From Microbacterium ureisolvens (lineage in GTDB: Bacteria; Actinomycetota; Actinomycetes; Actinomycetales; Microbacteriaceae): a DNA stretch of 41,882 nucleotides. Within the stretch, counting starts at the first letter, position 1. Every line of letters starts with the position of its first letter. Below are positions 17,167 through 25,220 of this stretch, piece after piece. Under the pieces are notes generated by a model, which searched no databases, was not told where the DNA came from, and was given only the letters and a program-made list of their open reading frames with translations. The DNA is taken from positions 1 to 41,882 of the forward strand of contig NZ_JADIJE010000020.1 of NCBI RefSeq assembly GCF_015278315.1, written 5' to 3'. Position numbers and translations under genes: made by a program.

Positions 17167-18342
17167 ATGACCGGCAGCAGCGTTCCGCCCACGGCGACCA
17201 CCCCGACGGGATCGATCGCCCGCCCGAAGCGGCGCACCCCGTTCTGGGACAACGCGCGCTTCGCCTGCATCGTCCTCGTGGTGCTGGGCCACGCCGTGCA
17301 GCGGCTCACGTACGACTCCGACATCGCGCTGAGCCTCTATCTCGTCATCTACGCGTTCCACATGCCGGCCTTCGCGATCATCTCGGGATACTTCTCCAAG
17401 TCGGACGCCCCGACCCGCACGCAGATGGCGCGCGTGATCACCGACATCCTCGTGCCGTACGTCGTGTTCGAGGGGCTGTGGACGCTGACCAAGTGGATCG
17501 TGGAGGGGCAGGCGAACCCCAACCTGACCCAACCGTCGTGGACCCTCTGGTTCCTGCTCGCGCTCGGGATCTTCCGCGTCGTGCTGCCCTACCTCGCCCT
17601 CCTGCGCTGGCCCCTGGTGTGGACCGTCGTCATCTCGATCGGCGCCGGCTACCTACCCAACATCGACTCGACCTTCTCGCTCTCACGCACCCTCGGCCTC
17701 CTGCCGTTCTTCACGCTCGGCTGGTGGCTGCGCGAGCACGACATCGTCGCCCGCCTTCGCCTGCTCGACCGACGCCCGTGGTGGGTCTGGGCGGTCGGTT
17801 CCGCCGTCTTCGCGGTCGCGGCGTGGACGGCCTGGTTCTTCGTGGACGACTGGCGCGCGATGAATCTGCGCGAGTGGCTCTTCTACGACGAGAACTACGC
17901 GGCGATCGGCGGCACGCAGTGGTGGGCGGGCGGCGTGCGGCTCGCGCTGATGCTCGTCGCGGTCCTGCTGTCGACGGCCTTCTTCGCCCTGCTGCCGCGC
18001 GACACGCACTGGTGGACGCACTTCGGCCAGTACACGATGTACGTCTACCTGCTGCACTCGTTCGCGCTCTACCCGTTCCGCGAGAGCGGTCTGCTGCGCA
18101 ACGCCGAACCGACGTGGCTGTGGCTGCCGCTGGTCATCGTGGGATCGGTGCTGGTCGCGCTGGGCCTCGCGACGCGCCCGGTGCGCAGGATCTTCCGCCC
18201 GCTCATCGAGCCGCGGCCCGCGTGGCTGTTCGCCGACCACGACCTCGCCCGCCGCGAGGGCCGGCGCAGCGATCCCACGGGATCGCGTCGTCCGCGCGAG
18301 CAGGTGCGCACACCGCGTCCTGACCCGCGTCAGAACGGCTGA
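17167..18342 (+). CDS. Acyltransferase 3 family membrane protein
   Basis: A 391-residue polytopic protein of the acyltransferase-3 superfamily, whose members acetylate or succinylate glycans and lipids at the membrane. TPFWDNARFACIVLVVLGHAVQ carries the characteristic D-x-A-R...GH motif, with the conserved arginine and histidine. About ten hydrophobic helices follow (YAFHMPAFAIISGYF, PSWTLWFLLALGIFRVVLP and others). The C-terminal ~50 residues are Arg/Pro-rich and presumably cytoplasmic. ATG 17167 is preceded by GAGAGG; an in-frame GTG at 17161 is a possible alternative. A TAGTCT -10-like box lies at 17135-17140. The gene is divergent from the carboxylesterase. The acyl acceptor is unknown. 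Confidence 0.88.
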   Translation: MTGSSVPPTATTPTGSIARPKRRTPFWDNARFACIVLVVLGHAVQRLTYDSDIALSLYLVIYAFHMPAFAIISGYFSKSDAPTRTQMARVITDILVPYVVFEGLWTLTKWIVEGQANPNLTQPSWTLWFLLALGIFRVVLPYLALLRWPLVWTVVISIGAGYLPNIDSTFSLSRTLGLLPFFTLGWWLREHDIVARLRLLDRRPWWVWAVGSAVFAVAAWTAWFFVDDWRAMNLREWLFYDENYAAIGGTQWWAGGVRLALMLVAVLLSTAFFALLPRDTHWWTHFGQYTMYVYLLHSFALYPFRESGLLRNAEPTWLWLPLVIVGSVLVALGLATRPVRRIFRPLIEPRPAWLFADHDLARREGRRSDPTGSRRPREQVRTPRPDPRQNG

Positions 18343-18384
18343 CGCGCGCGGTCGGTCGTCGCGCACCGCTGCCCCACGTCGGGG

Positions 18385-18413
18385 TTGCGCGATCTCGCGC
18401 ATGCCCATATGTT
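18385..18413 (+). promoter_or_regulatory. Candidate promoter of the rubber oxygenase gene
   Basis: TTGCGC (18385-18390) and TATGTT (18408-18413) are separated by 17 bases in a locally AT-rich island. This predicts a ~100-base 5' leader before GTG 18519. The leader holds an 8-bp inverted repeat, GGATGGAC (18436-18443) with GTCCATCC (18489-18496), followed by a short T-run. Confidence 0.45.
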
Positions 18414-18518
18414 AACGGCCAATCACATCAGTCCTGGATGGACTGCGCGTAACGGAGCACGTCGAGGGTGACGTGGCGGCCGGGGTCGGTCCATCCCTTT
18501 TACGGAAGAAGGCGGCAA

Positions 18519-19763
18519 GTGACCGACATGAACAGACGTTCCGTGCTGACCCTGGGCGCGGCGCTCGGCCTGGCGGGCGCGGTGGTGCCCAAGGCCGCGT
18601 CAGCGACGACCGGCGTGGCCGCCCAGCGGGAATGGACATGGTCGCCGAGCCAGTCCGTCGTCGGGTCCGGGAGCGGCGTCGACCCGCAATGGGTCTGGGA
18701 CGACGAGATCGACGGCATCATCGCGAACATGATCGACGCGGGGCAGACCGCCCAGGTCAACGCGGCGATGGACGGCTGGGTCAACAACTGGCAGCCGATC
18801 CCCTCGGGACTGCCCCCCGAGATCTCAGGATGGCTCAATGGCCACAAACAGCTCCCGCCGTGGGCCGACATGACCAAGCTCCGGCGGGCCGCGGACTTCA
18901 ATCGCCGCAAGGACACCTATCTGTTCATGATCTACGGCGTCGGCGGCGGCATCATGTCCACGGTGATCCCACGCGAGGCGCGGTCGGTCTACCACTCGAA
19001 GGGCGGCGCGGACATGCAGGACCGCGCCGCGAAGACGTTCTCGTTCGGCTACGACCTCAGCGACCTCAACGCGTTCGAGAACACCGGCGAGTTCATCGTC
19101 ACCGCGAATCGCACGCGCATGGTGCACGCAGCCGTCCGTCATCTGCTGCCCCAGTCACCGCATTGGCAGGCGAGCGGCCACGACGAGCAGATCCCGATCT
19201 CGAACCACGACATCCTCGTCACCTTCCACAGCACGGGGACGTTCGCGCACAAGAAGCTCAAGGAGTGGAAAGTGCCGATGTCGCGGGCGGACGAGGACGC
19301 GTTCCTGCACTCGTGGCAGGTCGCACTGCACTTCCTGGGCGTCAAGGACGAGTACATCCCAGCGAGCTGGGATGCCGCCCACGCGCAGGCCGCGCAGATC
19401 CTGACGCCGATCCTCGCACCGACGACCGAGGGCAAGTATCTCGCCGAGGTGCTCCTCGGACTTGTCGCGCAGGTCGACCTGGGCCTCACGCGCGGGTTCC
19501 TCAACGAGTTCGTTCGCTATCAGCTCGGCAACGAGGTCGGCGACTGGCTCGGCCTCAAGCGCGACTACGTGTCGGCCGCGACCATCCGCGTGGGCTGGCC
19601 GTCGTACATCCTGTTCCGCGAGGGCCTCATTCCCATCATGCCGGTGAACTTCTACCTGTTCGACCAGCTGCTGCGCGCCATCGCCATGGCATTCCTCAAC
19701 CGCGGCGCGTCGGGGCTCACCACGCCGATCACGATCCCGGACATGAACCGCCCGACCCCCTGA
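18519..19763 (+). CDS. lcp: Latex-clearing protein-like rubber oxygenase (DUF2236)
   Basis: A 414-residue protein of the MpaB/latex-clearing family. Characterised Lcp proteins are haem b dioxygenases secreted by actinobacteria that cleave cis-1,4-polyisoprene into oligomeric keto-aldehydes. The N-terminus is a Tat signal (NRRSVLTLGAAL, Ala-rich segment ending KAASA). Residues spaced as in Streptomyces Lcp-K30 are present: R169, K172 and T173 in DRAAKT, and R200, H203 and R207 in TRMVHAAVRH. H203 matches the axial haem ligand, and the spacing between all six equals the published numbering (R164, K167, T168, R195, H198, R202) as I remember it. GTG 18519 has AAGAAGG six bases upstream; ATG 18528 is the alternative. 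The gene stands alone, with a terminator behind it. Confidence 0.88.
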   Translation: MTDMNRRSVLTLGAALGLAGAVVPKAASATTGVAAQREWTWSPSQSVVGSGSGVDPQWVWDDEIDGIIANMIDAGQTAQVNAAMDGWVNNWQPIPSGLPPEISGWLNGHKQLPPWADMTKLRRAADFNRRKDTYLFMIYGVGGGIMSTVIPREARSVYHSKGGADMQDRAAKTFSFGYDLSDLNAFENTGEFIVTANRTRMVHAAVRHLLPQSPHWQASGHDEQIPISNHDILVTFHSTGTFAHKKLKEWKVPMSRADEDAFLHSWQVALHFLGVKDEYIPASWDAAHAQAAQILTPILAPTTEGKYLAEVLLGLVAQVDLGLTRGFLNEFVRYQLGNEVGDWLGLKRDYVSAATIRVGWPSYILFREGLIPIMPVNFYLFDQLLRAIAMAFLNRGASGLTTPITIPDMNRPTP

Positions 19764-19769
19764 TCGGGC

Positions 19770-19810
19770 GCGCCTCGACGGTCCCGGATCGGCCGGGACC
19801 GTCGAGGCGC
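19770..19810. terminator. Strong hairpin between lcp and the WYL gene
   Basis: A perfect 18-bp stem, GCGCCTCGACGGTCCCGG (19770-19787) with its complement (19793-19810), and a 5-base loop. It lies between convergent genes, so it can serve both. Confidence 0.85.
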
Positions 19811-19867
19811 ATCCCGGCTGCGGCCGGGACCCGTCACGCGTTGAGAGGCGCATGCCTCCGCCCGCCG

Positions 19868-20818
19868 TCACCGTGCCGCGCGCGTGTAGACGTCGGCGAG
19901 GTGGAGCAGGTGCGGGACGAGCTCGGGAGGCGACTCGACCGTGAAGTCCATGCCGAGCATGCCGATGTAGGCAGCGATCGTCTCGAGGCTGTCAGCACCC
20001 GTGACGAGGATCGAAGTCTGGGCGTCCACGGCCTCGACGACTCCGACCGTCGGGTTGATCCGGGCGATCACGCGCTCGGCGGGGGCGTCGATGCGCAGCC
20101 GCGCGTGCACGTTCCACCCGCTCGCTGCGATCGAGCGCATCGCGAAGGCGGTGAAGTCTCCGCCGGGCACGGGCACCGGATCGAACCGCCGGCGCGTGGG
20201 CATGCGCGGCTGGATCCAGTCGAGCCGGAACGTCTCCCACTCGTCGGTGTCGGGATCGCGGGCGACGAGATACCAGCGCCGCTGCCAGCTGAGGAGGCGA
20301 TAGGGCTCGACCCGGCGCGGCGTGCCCCGGTCCTCGAAGCGCAGCCACTCCCCGTCATGGACCGCCTGAGCGACGGCGCTCAGCACGTGCGAGTCGACCT
20401 CCGGGTCGGGCGCGTCCGTCCCGATGTTCTCGGGGCCGCTGTCGACCGTCGTGGCCACGGCGTCGACCGTCGGCCGGAGACGCTCGGGCAGCACCTGCAG
20501 CAGCTTCGCGAGGGCTCGAGCACCGGCCTCGTCGACGCCCGCGACGCCACGGGCGACGCGGAGTCCGATGGCCACCGCCACCGCCTCCTCGTCGTCGAGC
20601 AGGAGCGGCGGCAGCTTGCCGCCCGCCGCGAGTCGATACGACCCGGCACGCCCGCGCTCGGCCTCGACCGGATAGCCCAGCGAGCGCAGCCGCTCCACGT
20701 CGTTGCGGATGGTGCGCACCGAGACGCCCAGCCGAGCGGCGAGCTCGGGACCGGGCCACCGTGGGCGGCTCTGCAACAGCGCCAGCAGTGCGAGCATCCG
20801 CGCCGACGTCTCGGCCAT
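19868..20818 (-). CDS. WYL-domain transcriptional regulator (YafY type)
   Basis: A 316-residue regulator. Residues ~5-60 form a DeoR-type helix-turn-helix (RMLALLALLQSRPRWPGPELAARLGVS is its first part), the middle segment contains the WYL domain (RVEPYRLLSWQRRWYLVARD), and a C-terminal WCX-like region follows. WYL domains sense nucleic acids or small ligands. ATG 20818 has GAGG five bases upstream. It is divergent from the epoxide hydrolase gene across a 68-base gap, so it probably controls that gene and itself. Confidence 0.92.
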   Translation of the reverse strand: MAETSARMLALLALLQSRPRWPGPELAARLGVSVRTIRNDVERLRSLGYPVEAERGRAGSYRLAAGGKLPPLLLDDEEAVAVAIGLRVARGVAGVDEAGARALAKLLQVLPERLRPTVDAVATTVDSGPENIGTDAPDPEVDSHVLSAVAQAVHDGEWLRFEDRGTPRRVEPYRLLSWQRRWYLVARDPDTDEWETFRLDWIQPRMPTRRRFDPVPVPGGDFTAFAMRSIAASGWNVHARLRIDAPAERVIARINPTVGVVEAVDAQTSILVTGADSLETIAAYIGMLGMDFTVESPPELVPHLLHLADVYTRAAR

Positions 20819-20886
20819 CGATCCTCGTTTCGCAGATCTGGAAAACAGGAAGATACCTTGCCTATATCGAGCGTAGCGTCGGAGAC

Positions 20887-22029
20887 ATGAACAGCACAAC
20901 CACCCACGCCACCGGCATCCGCCCCTTCATCATCGACATTCCGCAGGCGGACCTCGACGATCTCGCCGACCGCCTCGCCCGCACGCGCCTCCCCCAGCCC
21001 GCGCCCGCGGATGACTGGGAGTCGGGCACGCCCAACACCTACCTCGCCGAGGCGGTCGCCCGCTGGCGCGACGGCTTCAACTGGCGCGCCGCGGAGGCGC
21101 GCATGAACGAGTTCCCCCACTTCATCACCGAGGTCGACGACCAGCCGATCCACTTCATCCACGTCCGGTCGCCGCACGAGGGCGCGACGCCGCTGCTCCT
21201 CGCGCACACCTACCCGGGCTCCTTCGTCGACTACCTCGACATGATCGAGCCGCTGGTCGACCCGGTCGCCCACGGCGGTCGCGCGGAGGACGCGTTCGAC
21301 GTCGTCGTGCCGGACGCGCCCGGTTTCGGCTTCAGCCAGCCGGTGACCGGTGCCGGCTGGACGGTGGGACGAGTCGCCGCCGCCTACGACACCCTGATGC
21401 GCCGTCTCGGCTACGACTCGTACGGCATCCACGGCAGCGACAACGGCGCCATGGTGGCGCGCGAGCTCGGACTGCTCGATCCGAAGGGCTTCCTCGGCCT
21501 GCACGTGCTGCAGCTGTTCTCGTTCCCCTCCGGAGACCCGGCGGAGTTCGAGAAGCTCGAGCCGCAGGACTACGCGGGCCTCGAGCACATGCAGTGGTTC
21601 CAGTCGGTCGGCGCGTACAACACGATGAACGCGGCGCGCCCGCAGACGATCGCGGCCGCACTGTCGGACTCCCCCGTCGGACACCTCGCGTACGCCGAGC
21701 TCTTCAACTCCTTCGGCAACGGCACGGCGCTCGTGCCGCTGGATGCGATCCTCACCGAGGTGAGCGTGGCATGGTTCGCCAATGCGTCGGCCGGCATGAG
21801 CCGCGCCTACCGCGACAACGCCCTCGCGGCCGCCGAACCGCGCGTGAGCGACGCGCGCACCGGCGTCGCCGTCTTCAAGGACGACTTCCAGACGATCAAG
21901 GTGTTCGCCGAGCGCGACAACTCGAACATCGTCCACTGGAGCCGTTTCGAGCGCGGCGGACACTATGCCGCCCTCGAGGTCCCCGACCAGGTGGTCGGCG
22001 ACATCCGCGCCTTCTTCGCCCGCCCCTGA
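20887..22029 (+). CDS. Epoxide hydrolase family protein
   Basis: A 380-residue alpha/beta-fold epoxide hydrolase of the EHN-containing (microsomal-like) class. The N-terminal EHN domain covers residues ~8-110 (FIIDIPQADLDDLADRL). The oxyanion motif is HTYPGSF, the nucleophile Asp is in HGSDNGAM, candidate ring-opening tyrosines lie in the cap region, and the histidine is in GGHYAALEVPD. These enzymes add water to epoxides in the cytoplasm. ATG 20887 follows GGAG by two bases. The gene faces the WYL regulator, which likely controls it, and ends at a hairpin (22051-22100). A Tyr replaces the usual Trp in the oxyanion HGWPGS motif. Confidence 0.93.
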   Translation: MNSTTTHATGIRPFIIDIPQADLDDLADRLARTRLPQPAPADDWESGTPNTYLAEAVARWRDGFNWRAAEARMNEFPHFITEVDDQPIHFIHVRSPHEGATPLLLAHTYPGSFVDYLDMIEPLVDPVAHGGRAEDAFDVVVPDAPGFGFSQPVTGAGWTVGRVAAAYDTLMRRLGYDSYGIHGSDNGAMVARELGLLDPKGFLGLHVLQLFSFPSGDPAEFEKLEPQDYAGLEHMQWFQSVGAYNTMNAARPQTIAAALSDSPVGHLAYAELFNSFGNGTALVPLDAILTEVSVAWFANASAGMSRAYRDNALAAAEPRVSDARTGVAVFKDDFQTIKVFAERDNSNIVHWSRFERGGHYAALEVPDQVVGDIRAFFARP

Positions 22030-22050
22030 GTAACGCGCCCGACGACACCC

Positions 22051-22100
22051 CGAAGGCGTGGATTCCCGCACGCACCGCCGCGCGGGGATCCACGCTTTCG
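22051..22100 (+). terminator. Hairpin terminator after the epoxide hydrolase gene
   Basis: CGAAGGCGTGGAT (22051-22063) pairs with ATCCACGCTTTCG (22088-22100) through one G-U pair. The loop adds further GC pairing (CCCGC with GCGGG), and T-rich sequence follows on the + strand. Confidence 0.75.
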
Positions 22101-22171
22101 CCGTTTCCCGGGGCGGGGACGGTGGCCGGTAACCGTGGGCAACAAACGGCGCGGATGCCGCGGCCGCCGCC

Positions 22172-22183
22172 TACTCTCGCACC
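22172..22183 (+). promoter_or_regulatory. Leaderless -10 box for the 2OG oxygenase gene
   Basis: TACTCT (22172-22177) lies exactly six bases before ATG 22184 and there is no Shine-Dalgarno sequence, so transcription probably starts at the A of the start codon. Confidence 0.55.
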
Positions 22184-23206
22184 ATGACCGAGCTCAACCT
22201 GCCGATCCTCGACCTCTCCCGCCTCGACGCGGGGCCGGAGGCCGCCGCGCAGTTCCGCGACGACCTGCGCGCGGCGACCCACGACGTCGGGTTCTTCTAC
22301 CTGACCGGCACCGGGATCTCGCCCGAGCTGGAGTCGCGCCTGCACCAGGCGGCCCGCGACTTCTTCGCGCTCCCCGAGGCCGACAAGCTCGCGATCGAGA
22401 ACGTCAACAGCCCGCACTTCCGCGGCTACACCCGCGTCGGCGGCGAGCGCACGCAGGGCAAGGTCGACTGGCGAGAGCAGATCGACATCGGCCCGGAGCG
22501 TGAAGCGGTGACCGACCCGGAGGCCCCCGACTTCGCCCGGCTCATCGGGCCGAACCTGTGGCCCGAGGCGCAGCCCGAGCTGCGCGAGGTCGTCTCGGAG
22601 TGGCACGACCACCTGTCAGGTGTCGCCCGCAAGCTGCTGCGCGCCTGGGCGCTGTCGCTCGGGGCTCCGGAGGGCTACTTCGACGAGCACTTCGGGGAGC
22701 CCTCGACACTGATCAAGATCGTCCGCTATCCCGGCAAGGAGGATCCGACGCCGCAGCAGGGCGTCGGCGCCCACAAAGACTCGGGCGTCCTCACCCTGCT
22801 GTGGGTGGAGCCCGGCAAGGGCGGGTTGCAGGTCGAGCGTGACGGGCAGTGGGTGGACGCTCCCCCGGTGCCCGGTGCGTTCGTCGTCAACATCGGCGAG
22901 CTGCTGGAGTACGCGACGCAGGGCTACCTGATCGCCACGAAGCACCGGGTGATCTCGCCCCGCTATCCCGACGACCGCATCTCGGTGCCGTTCTTCTTCA
23001 ACCCCGCGCTCGACAAGCGCCTGCCGCTCATCGAGCTCCCGGCCGAGCTCGCGGCGCAGGCCCGCGGCGTCACCCAGGATCCGGCGAACCCGATCCACGC
23101 GCTGTACGGCGAGAACGCGCTGAAGTCGCGCCTGCGCGCCCACCCCGACGTGGCCGAGATCCACCACGCCGATCTCGTCGCGGCTCGGGCCGAGGCATCC
23201 GCCTGA
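22184..23206 (+). CDS. Isopenicillin N synthase-like 2OG-Fe(II) oxygenase
   Basis: A 340-residue member of the isopenicillin N synthase-like 2-oxoglutarate/Fe(II) dioxygenases. The N-terminal DIOX_N domain (LPILDLSRL...DVGFFYLTGTGIS) is followed by the jelly-roll with the iron triad HKD (in GVGAHKDSG) and His in ATKHRVIS, and the 2OG- or substrate-binding RxS in DRISVPFFF. No secondary-metabolite cluster surrounds it, so a housekeeping or detoxification oxidation is more likely than antibiotic synthesis. The start is supported by the leaderless promoter. The substrate is unknown. Confidence 0.92.
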   Translation: MTELNLPILDLSRLDAGPEAAAQFRDDLRAATHDVGFFYLTGTGISPELESRLHQAARDFFALPEADKLAIENVNSPHFRGYTRVGGERTQGKVDWREQIDIGPEREAVTDPEAPDFARLIGPNLWPEAQPELREVVSEWHDHLSGVARKLLRAWALSLGAPEGYFDEHFGEPSTLIKIVRYPGKEDPTPQQGVGAHKDSGVLTLLWVEPGKGGLQVERDGQWVDAPPVPGAFVVNIGELLEYATQGYLIATKHRVISPRYPDDRISVPFFFNPALDKRLPLIELPAELAAQARGVTQDPANPIHALYGENALKSRLRAHPDVAEIHHADLVAARAEASA

Positions 23207-23218
23207 TCGTCGTCGTCC

Positions 23219-23286
23219 TTTCGTCTCGCTTCGCTCGCTCAACGACCGGGGCTCGTCGAGCGAAGGAGCGAAGCGACCGCGACGAA
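23219..23286. repeat. Intergenic palindromic repeat with CGCTTCGCTCGCTC core
   Basis: The segment begins TTTCGTCTCGCTTCGCTCGC and ends AGCGAAGCGACCGCGACGAA, so the two halves are imperfect inverted repeats around ACGACCGGGGCTCG. On the minus strand it reads GGTCGTTGAGCGAGCGAAGC then GAGACGAAA. I recall this wording as a frequent intergenic repeat in Microbacterium-type genomes, but copy number cannot be checked here. Confidence 0.6.
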
Positions 23287-23303
23287 TCGCGCACGGGAAT
23301 GAC

Positions 23304-23334
23304 GAAGGCCTCCCCACACCGTGGGGAGGCCTTC
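23304..23334. terminator. rpsO: Terminator hairpin of rpsO
   Basis: A perfect 14-bp stem, GAAGGCCTCCCCAC (23304-23317) with GTGGGGAGGCCTTC (23321-23334), and loop ACC, 38 bases after the rpsO stop on the minus strand. It could also stop transcripts arriving from the 2OG oxygenase gene. Confidence 0.8.
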
Positions 23335-23372
23335 TCAAGAATGTTTTGCGCGATTGAACGCTGGGCGCGAGC

Positions 23373-23642
23373 TTATCGACGGAGGCCGAGGCGCTCGATG
23401 AGCGAGCGGTAACGGTTGATGTCGATGTCCTGGAGGTAACCCAGGAGACGGCGGCGCTGACCGACGAGCAGGAACAGCCCACGACGCGAGTGGTGGTCGT
23501 GCTTGTGCTCCTTGAGGTGCTCGGTGAGGTCCTTGATGCGCTGCGTCAGCATCGCGACCTGCACCTCGGGGGATCCGGTGTCACCGGGGTGCGTCGCGTA
23601 CTCTTCGATGATCGCCTTCTTGACGTCTGCTTCCAGTGCCAT
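23373..23642 (-). CDS. rpsO: 30S ribosomal protein S15
   Basis: An 89-residue ribosomal protein S15, full length. It binds the central domain of 16S rRNA and nucleates platform assembly. Signature stretches are GDTGSPEVQVAMLTQRI, HKHDHHSRRGLFLLVGQRRR and LGYLQDIDINRYRSLIERLGLR. ATG 23642 is chosen because the conserved protein begins MALEADVKKAIIEEYA; AGAGGGG lies upstream. A -10-like TAGACT on the minus strand (23737-23732) implies a ~85-base leader, in which S15 autoregulation, known for several bacteria, could operate. The usual partner pnp is not adjacent in this window. Confidence 0.98.
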   Translation of the reverse strand: MALEADVKKAIIEEYATHPGDTGSPEVQVAMLTQRIKDLTEHLKEHKHDHHSRRGLFLLVGQRRRLLGYLQDIDINRYRSLIERLGLRR

Positions 23643-23781
23643 AGGTGATCCCCTCTCTGCTTGTTGCGCGGTGCCCGTCACCCGATGTGCGAGCTCTCTT
23701 TCTCCGCGGCCGATCCAACGGCAACCTGAAGAGTCTACCAGCAGCGCGATGTCCCGGCGAACTCGGCGTCCTGCGCGCGGT

Positions 23782-23793
23782 TAGGCTCGGACG
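23782..23793 (+). promoter_or_regulatory. Leaderless -10 box upstream of the MFS gene
   Basis: TAGGCT (23782-23787) lies six bases before GTG 23794. That GTG opens an 11-codon frame rather than the transporter itself. Confidence 0.5.
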
Positions 23794-23829
23794 GTGAAGT
23801 GCAGCGTGCGGGTCGGGATCGGCGAGTGA
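23794..23829 (+). CDS. Putative 11-residue leader peptide (uORF)
   Basis: GTG 23794, positioned six bases after a -10 box, starts the frame MKCSVRVGIGE, which stops at TGA 23827-23829. That stop overlaps GTG 23826, the most likely start of the MFS transporter (GTGA). The arrangement would couple transporter translation to the leader. The peptide contains one cysteine and no obvious run of one amino acid. It is a prediction from geometry alone; the competing view is that the transporter starts at the in-frame GTG 23799. Confidence 0.35.
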   Translation: MKCSVRVGIGE

Positions 23830-25136
23830 GCACCGAGGAGCATCGCAGCCACTTCATCGACCTGCGGCCGTTCCGCGCCAGTCCTGCGTTCGCGCGCATG
23901 TGGATCGGGTCGACCCTCGCCGGGCTCGGCGGGCAGCTGACGATCGTCGCGATCATGCTCCAGATGTACGACCTGACCGGGTCGACCTTCGCCGTGGCGA
24001 TGATCGCCGTTGCCGGCCTTGTGCCGATGATCATCGCCGGGATCTACGGCGGCACGCTCGCCGACGCATTCGACCGGCGCGCCGTCGCCCTGATCGCGGC
24101 CGGCGTCACGTTCGGCTCGACAGCCCTGCTCGCGGTGCTCACGTGGGCCCAGCTTGAGACCGTGTGGTGGCTATACGCCCTCAGCATCGTCAACTCGGCC
24201 GCGAACTCGATCGTCCTGGCCACCCGCCAGGCGATCGTGCCGCGCCTTCTCCCCCGCGAGCTCCTCGCCGCGGCGTCGGCACTCGGCGGCATCACTGTCG
24301 GGATCATGGTCATGGCCGGCCCGGCGCTGGCCGGTCTGCTCGTCGCGCTCACCGGGTACGCCTGGACGTACACGCTCGACGTCGTGCTCATGACCTCGCT
24401 GTTCCTCGGCCTGTGGACGCTGCCGACGCTGCGCCCCGAGGGCGAGATCGTCCGGCCCGGACTCGAGTCTCTGCGCGACGGCTGGCGGTTCCTCCGCCGC
24501 GCGTCGAACATCCGGCTGCAGTTCATCCTCGACATCATCGCGATGACCTTCGGTCAGCCGCTCTCGCTGTTCCCCGCGATCGGCGCCGTGCTGCTGGGCG
24601 GCGGCCCGATCACGACCGGGGTGCTCACCGCGTCCGTTGCCGCTGGCGCGTTCGCCTCGAGCCTGTTCTCGGGCCGGGTGGGCGGCATCCGTCATCAGGG
24701 CCTCGGCATCGAACGGGCGATCCTCGTCTACGGGACGGCCATCGCCGCCCTGGGCCTGGTGCTGGGCGCCGCAGCACTGGGGTGGTTCGCGCCGGAGGGC
24801 GTCGACGCCGACACGCCGAACCTGGTGCTGATCGCGCTGGCCTGCCTCGTGCTCGCGGTGTCGGGGGCGGCCGACAACGTCAGTTCGATCTTCCGCAACA
24901 CCATGGTGCAGGCCGCGGTGCCCGACGCCATCCGCGGGCGTCTGCAGGGGATCTTCATCGTCGTGGTCGCGGGCGGCCCGCGGCTGGGCGCCCTGTACGC
25001 CGGCACCCTCGCGACCCTGACCGCGCTGTGGTTCCCGCCGCTGCTCGGCGGCTTCGTGATCATCGCGCTCGTGGCGACCCTCGTGCGGTTCAGCCCGCGG
25101 TTCCGTGCCTACGACGCCGAGCACCCGGTGCCGTAG
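23826..25136 (+). CDS. MFS transporter (EntS/MefA-like exporter)
   Basis: A 436-residue major facilitator with about 12 transmembrane helices, of the MFS_3 group that includes enterobactin exporter EntS and macrolide efflux proteins. Markers are FRASPAFARMWIGSTLAGLGGQ, the loop 2-3 motif GGTLADAFDRRAVALIA, STIVNS-like ANSIVLATRQAIVPRLLPR, and VQAAVPDAIRGRLQGIF in the second half. It likely exports a drug or siderophore-like compound by proton antiport. GTG 23826 is preferred because the conserved part starts STEEHRSHFIDLRPFR; GTG 23799 is possible. It is transcribed away from rpsO. Confidence 0.9.
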   Translation: MSTEEHRSHFIDLRPFRASPAFARMWIGSTLAGLGGQLTIVAIMLQMYDLTGSTFAVAMIAVAGLVPMIIAGIYGGTLADAFDRRAVALIAAGVTFGSTALLAVLTWAQLETVWWLYALSIVNSAANSIVLATRQAIVPRLLPRELLAAASALGGITVGIMVMAGPALAGLLVALTGYAWTYTLDVVLMTSLFLGLWTLPTLRPEGEIVRPGLESLRDGWRFLRRASNIRLQFILDIIAMTFGQPLSLFPAIGAVLLGGGPITTGVLTASVAAGAFASSLFSGRVGGIRHQGLGIERAILVYGTAIAALGLVLGAAALGWFAPEGVDADTPNLVLIALACLVLAVSGAADNVSSIFRNTMVQAAVPDAIRGRLQGIFIVVVAGGPRLGALYAGTLATLTALWFPPLLGGFVIIALVATLVRFSPRFRAYDAEHPVP

Positions 25137-25207
25137 CCGAACCGTCGCACATCGGCGGATTTCGGACGTCGCACCCGGCGCCGGGGCCTCGGGCTGAGGC
25201 ACGAGCG

Positions 25208-25220
25208 TACCGTGGGGCCC
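25208..25220 (+). promoter_or_regulatory. Possible leaderless -10 box for the EamA gene
   Basis: TACCGT (25208-25213) lies seven bases before GTG 25221. It supports that start over GTG 25212, which lies inside the box. Confidence 0.4.

Noticed and set aside
20380..22071. 563-codon open frame on the - strand across the epoxide hydrolase gene
   Set aside because: The last part is out of frame with the WYL gene and the rest is antisense to the epoxide hydrolase. No domain is visible.
22184..23206. Antibiotic (penicillin) biosynthesis gene
   Set aside because: The protein has the fold and iron ligands of the IPNS-like superfamily, but no ACV synthetase or other cluster genes are nearby, so the specific name is not justified.
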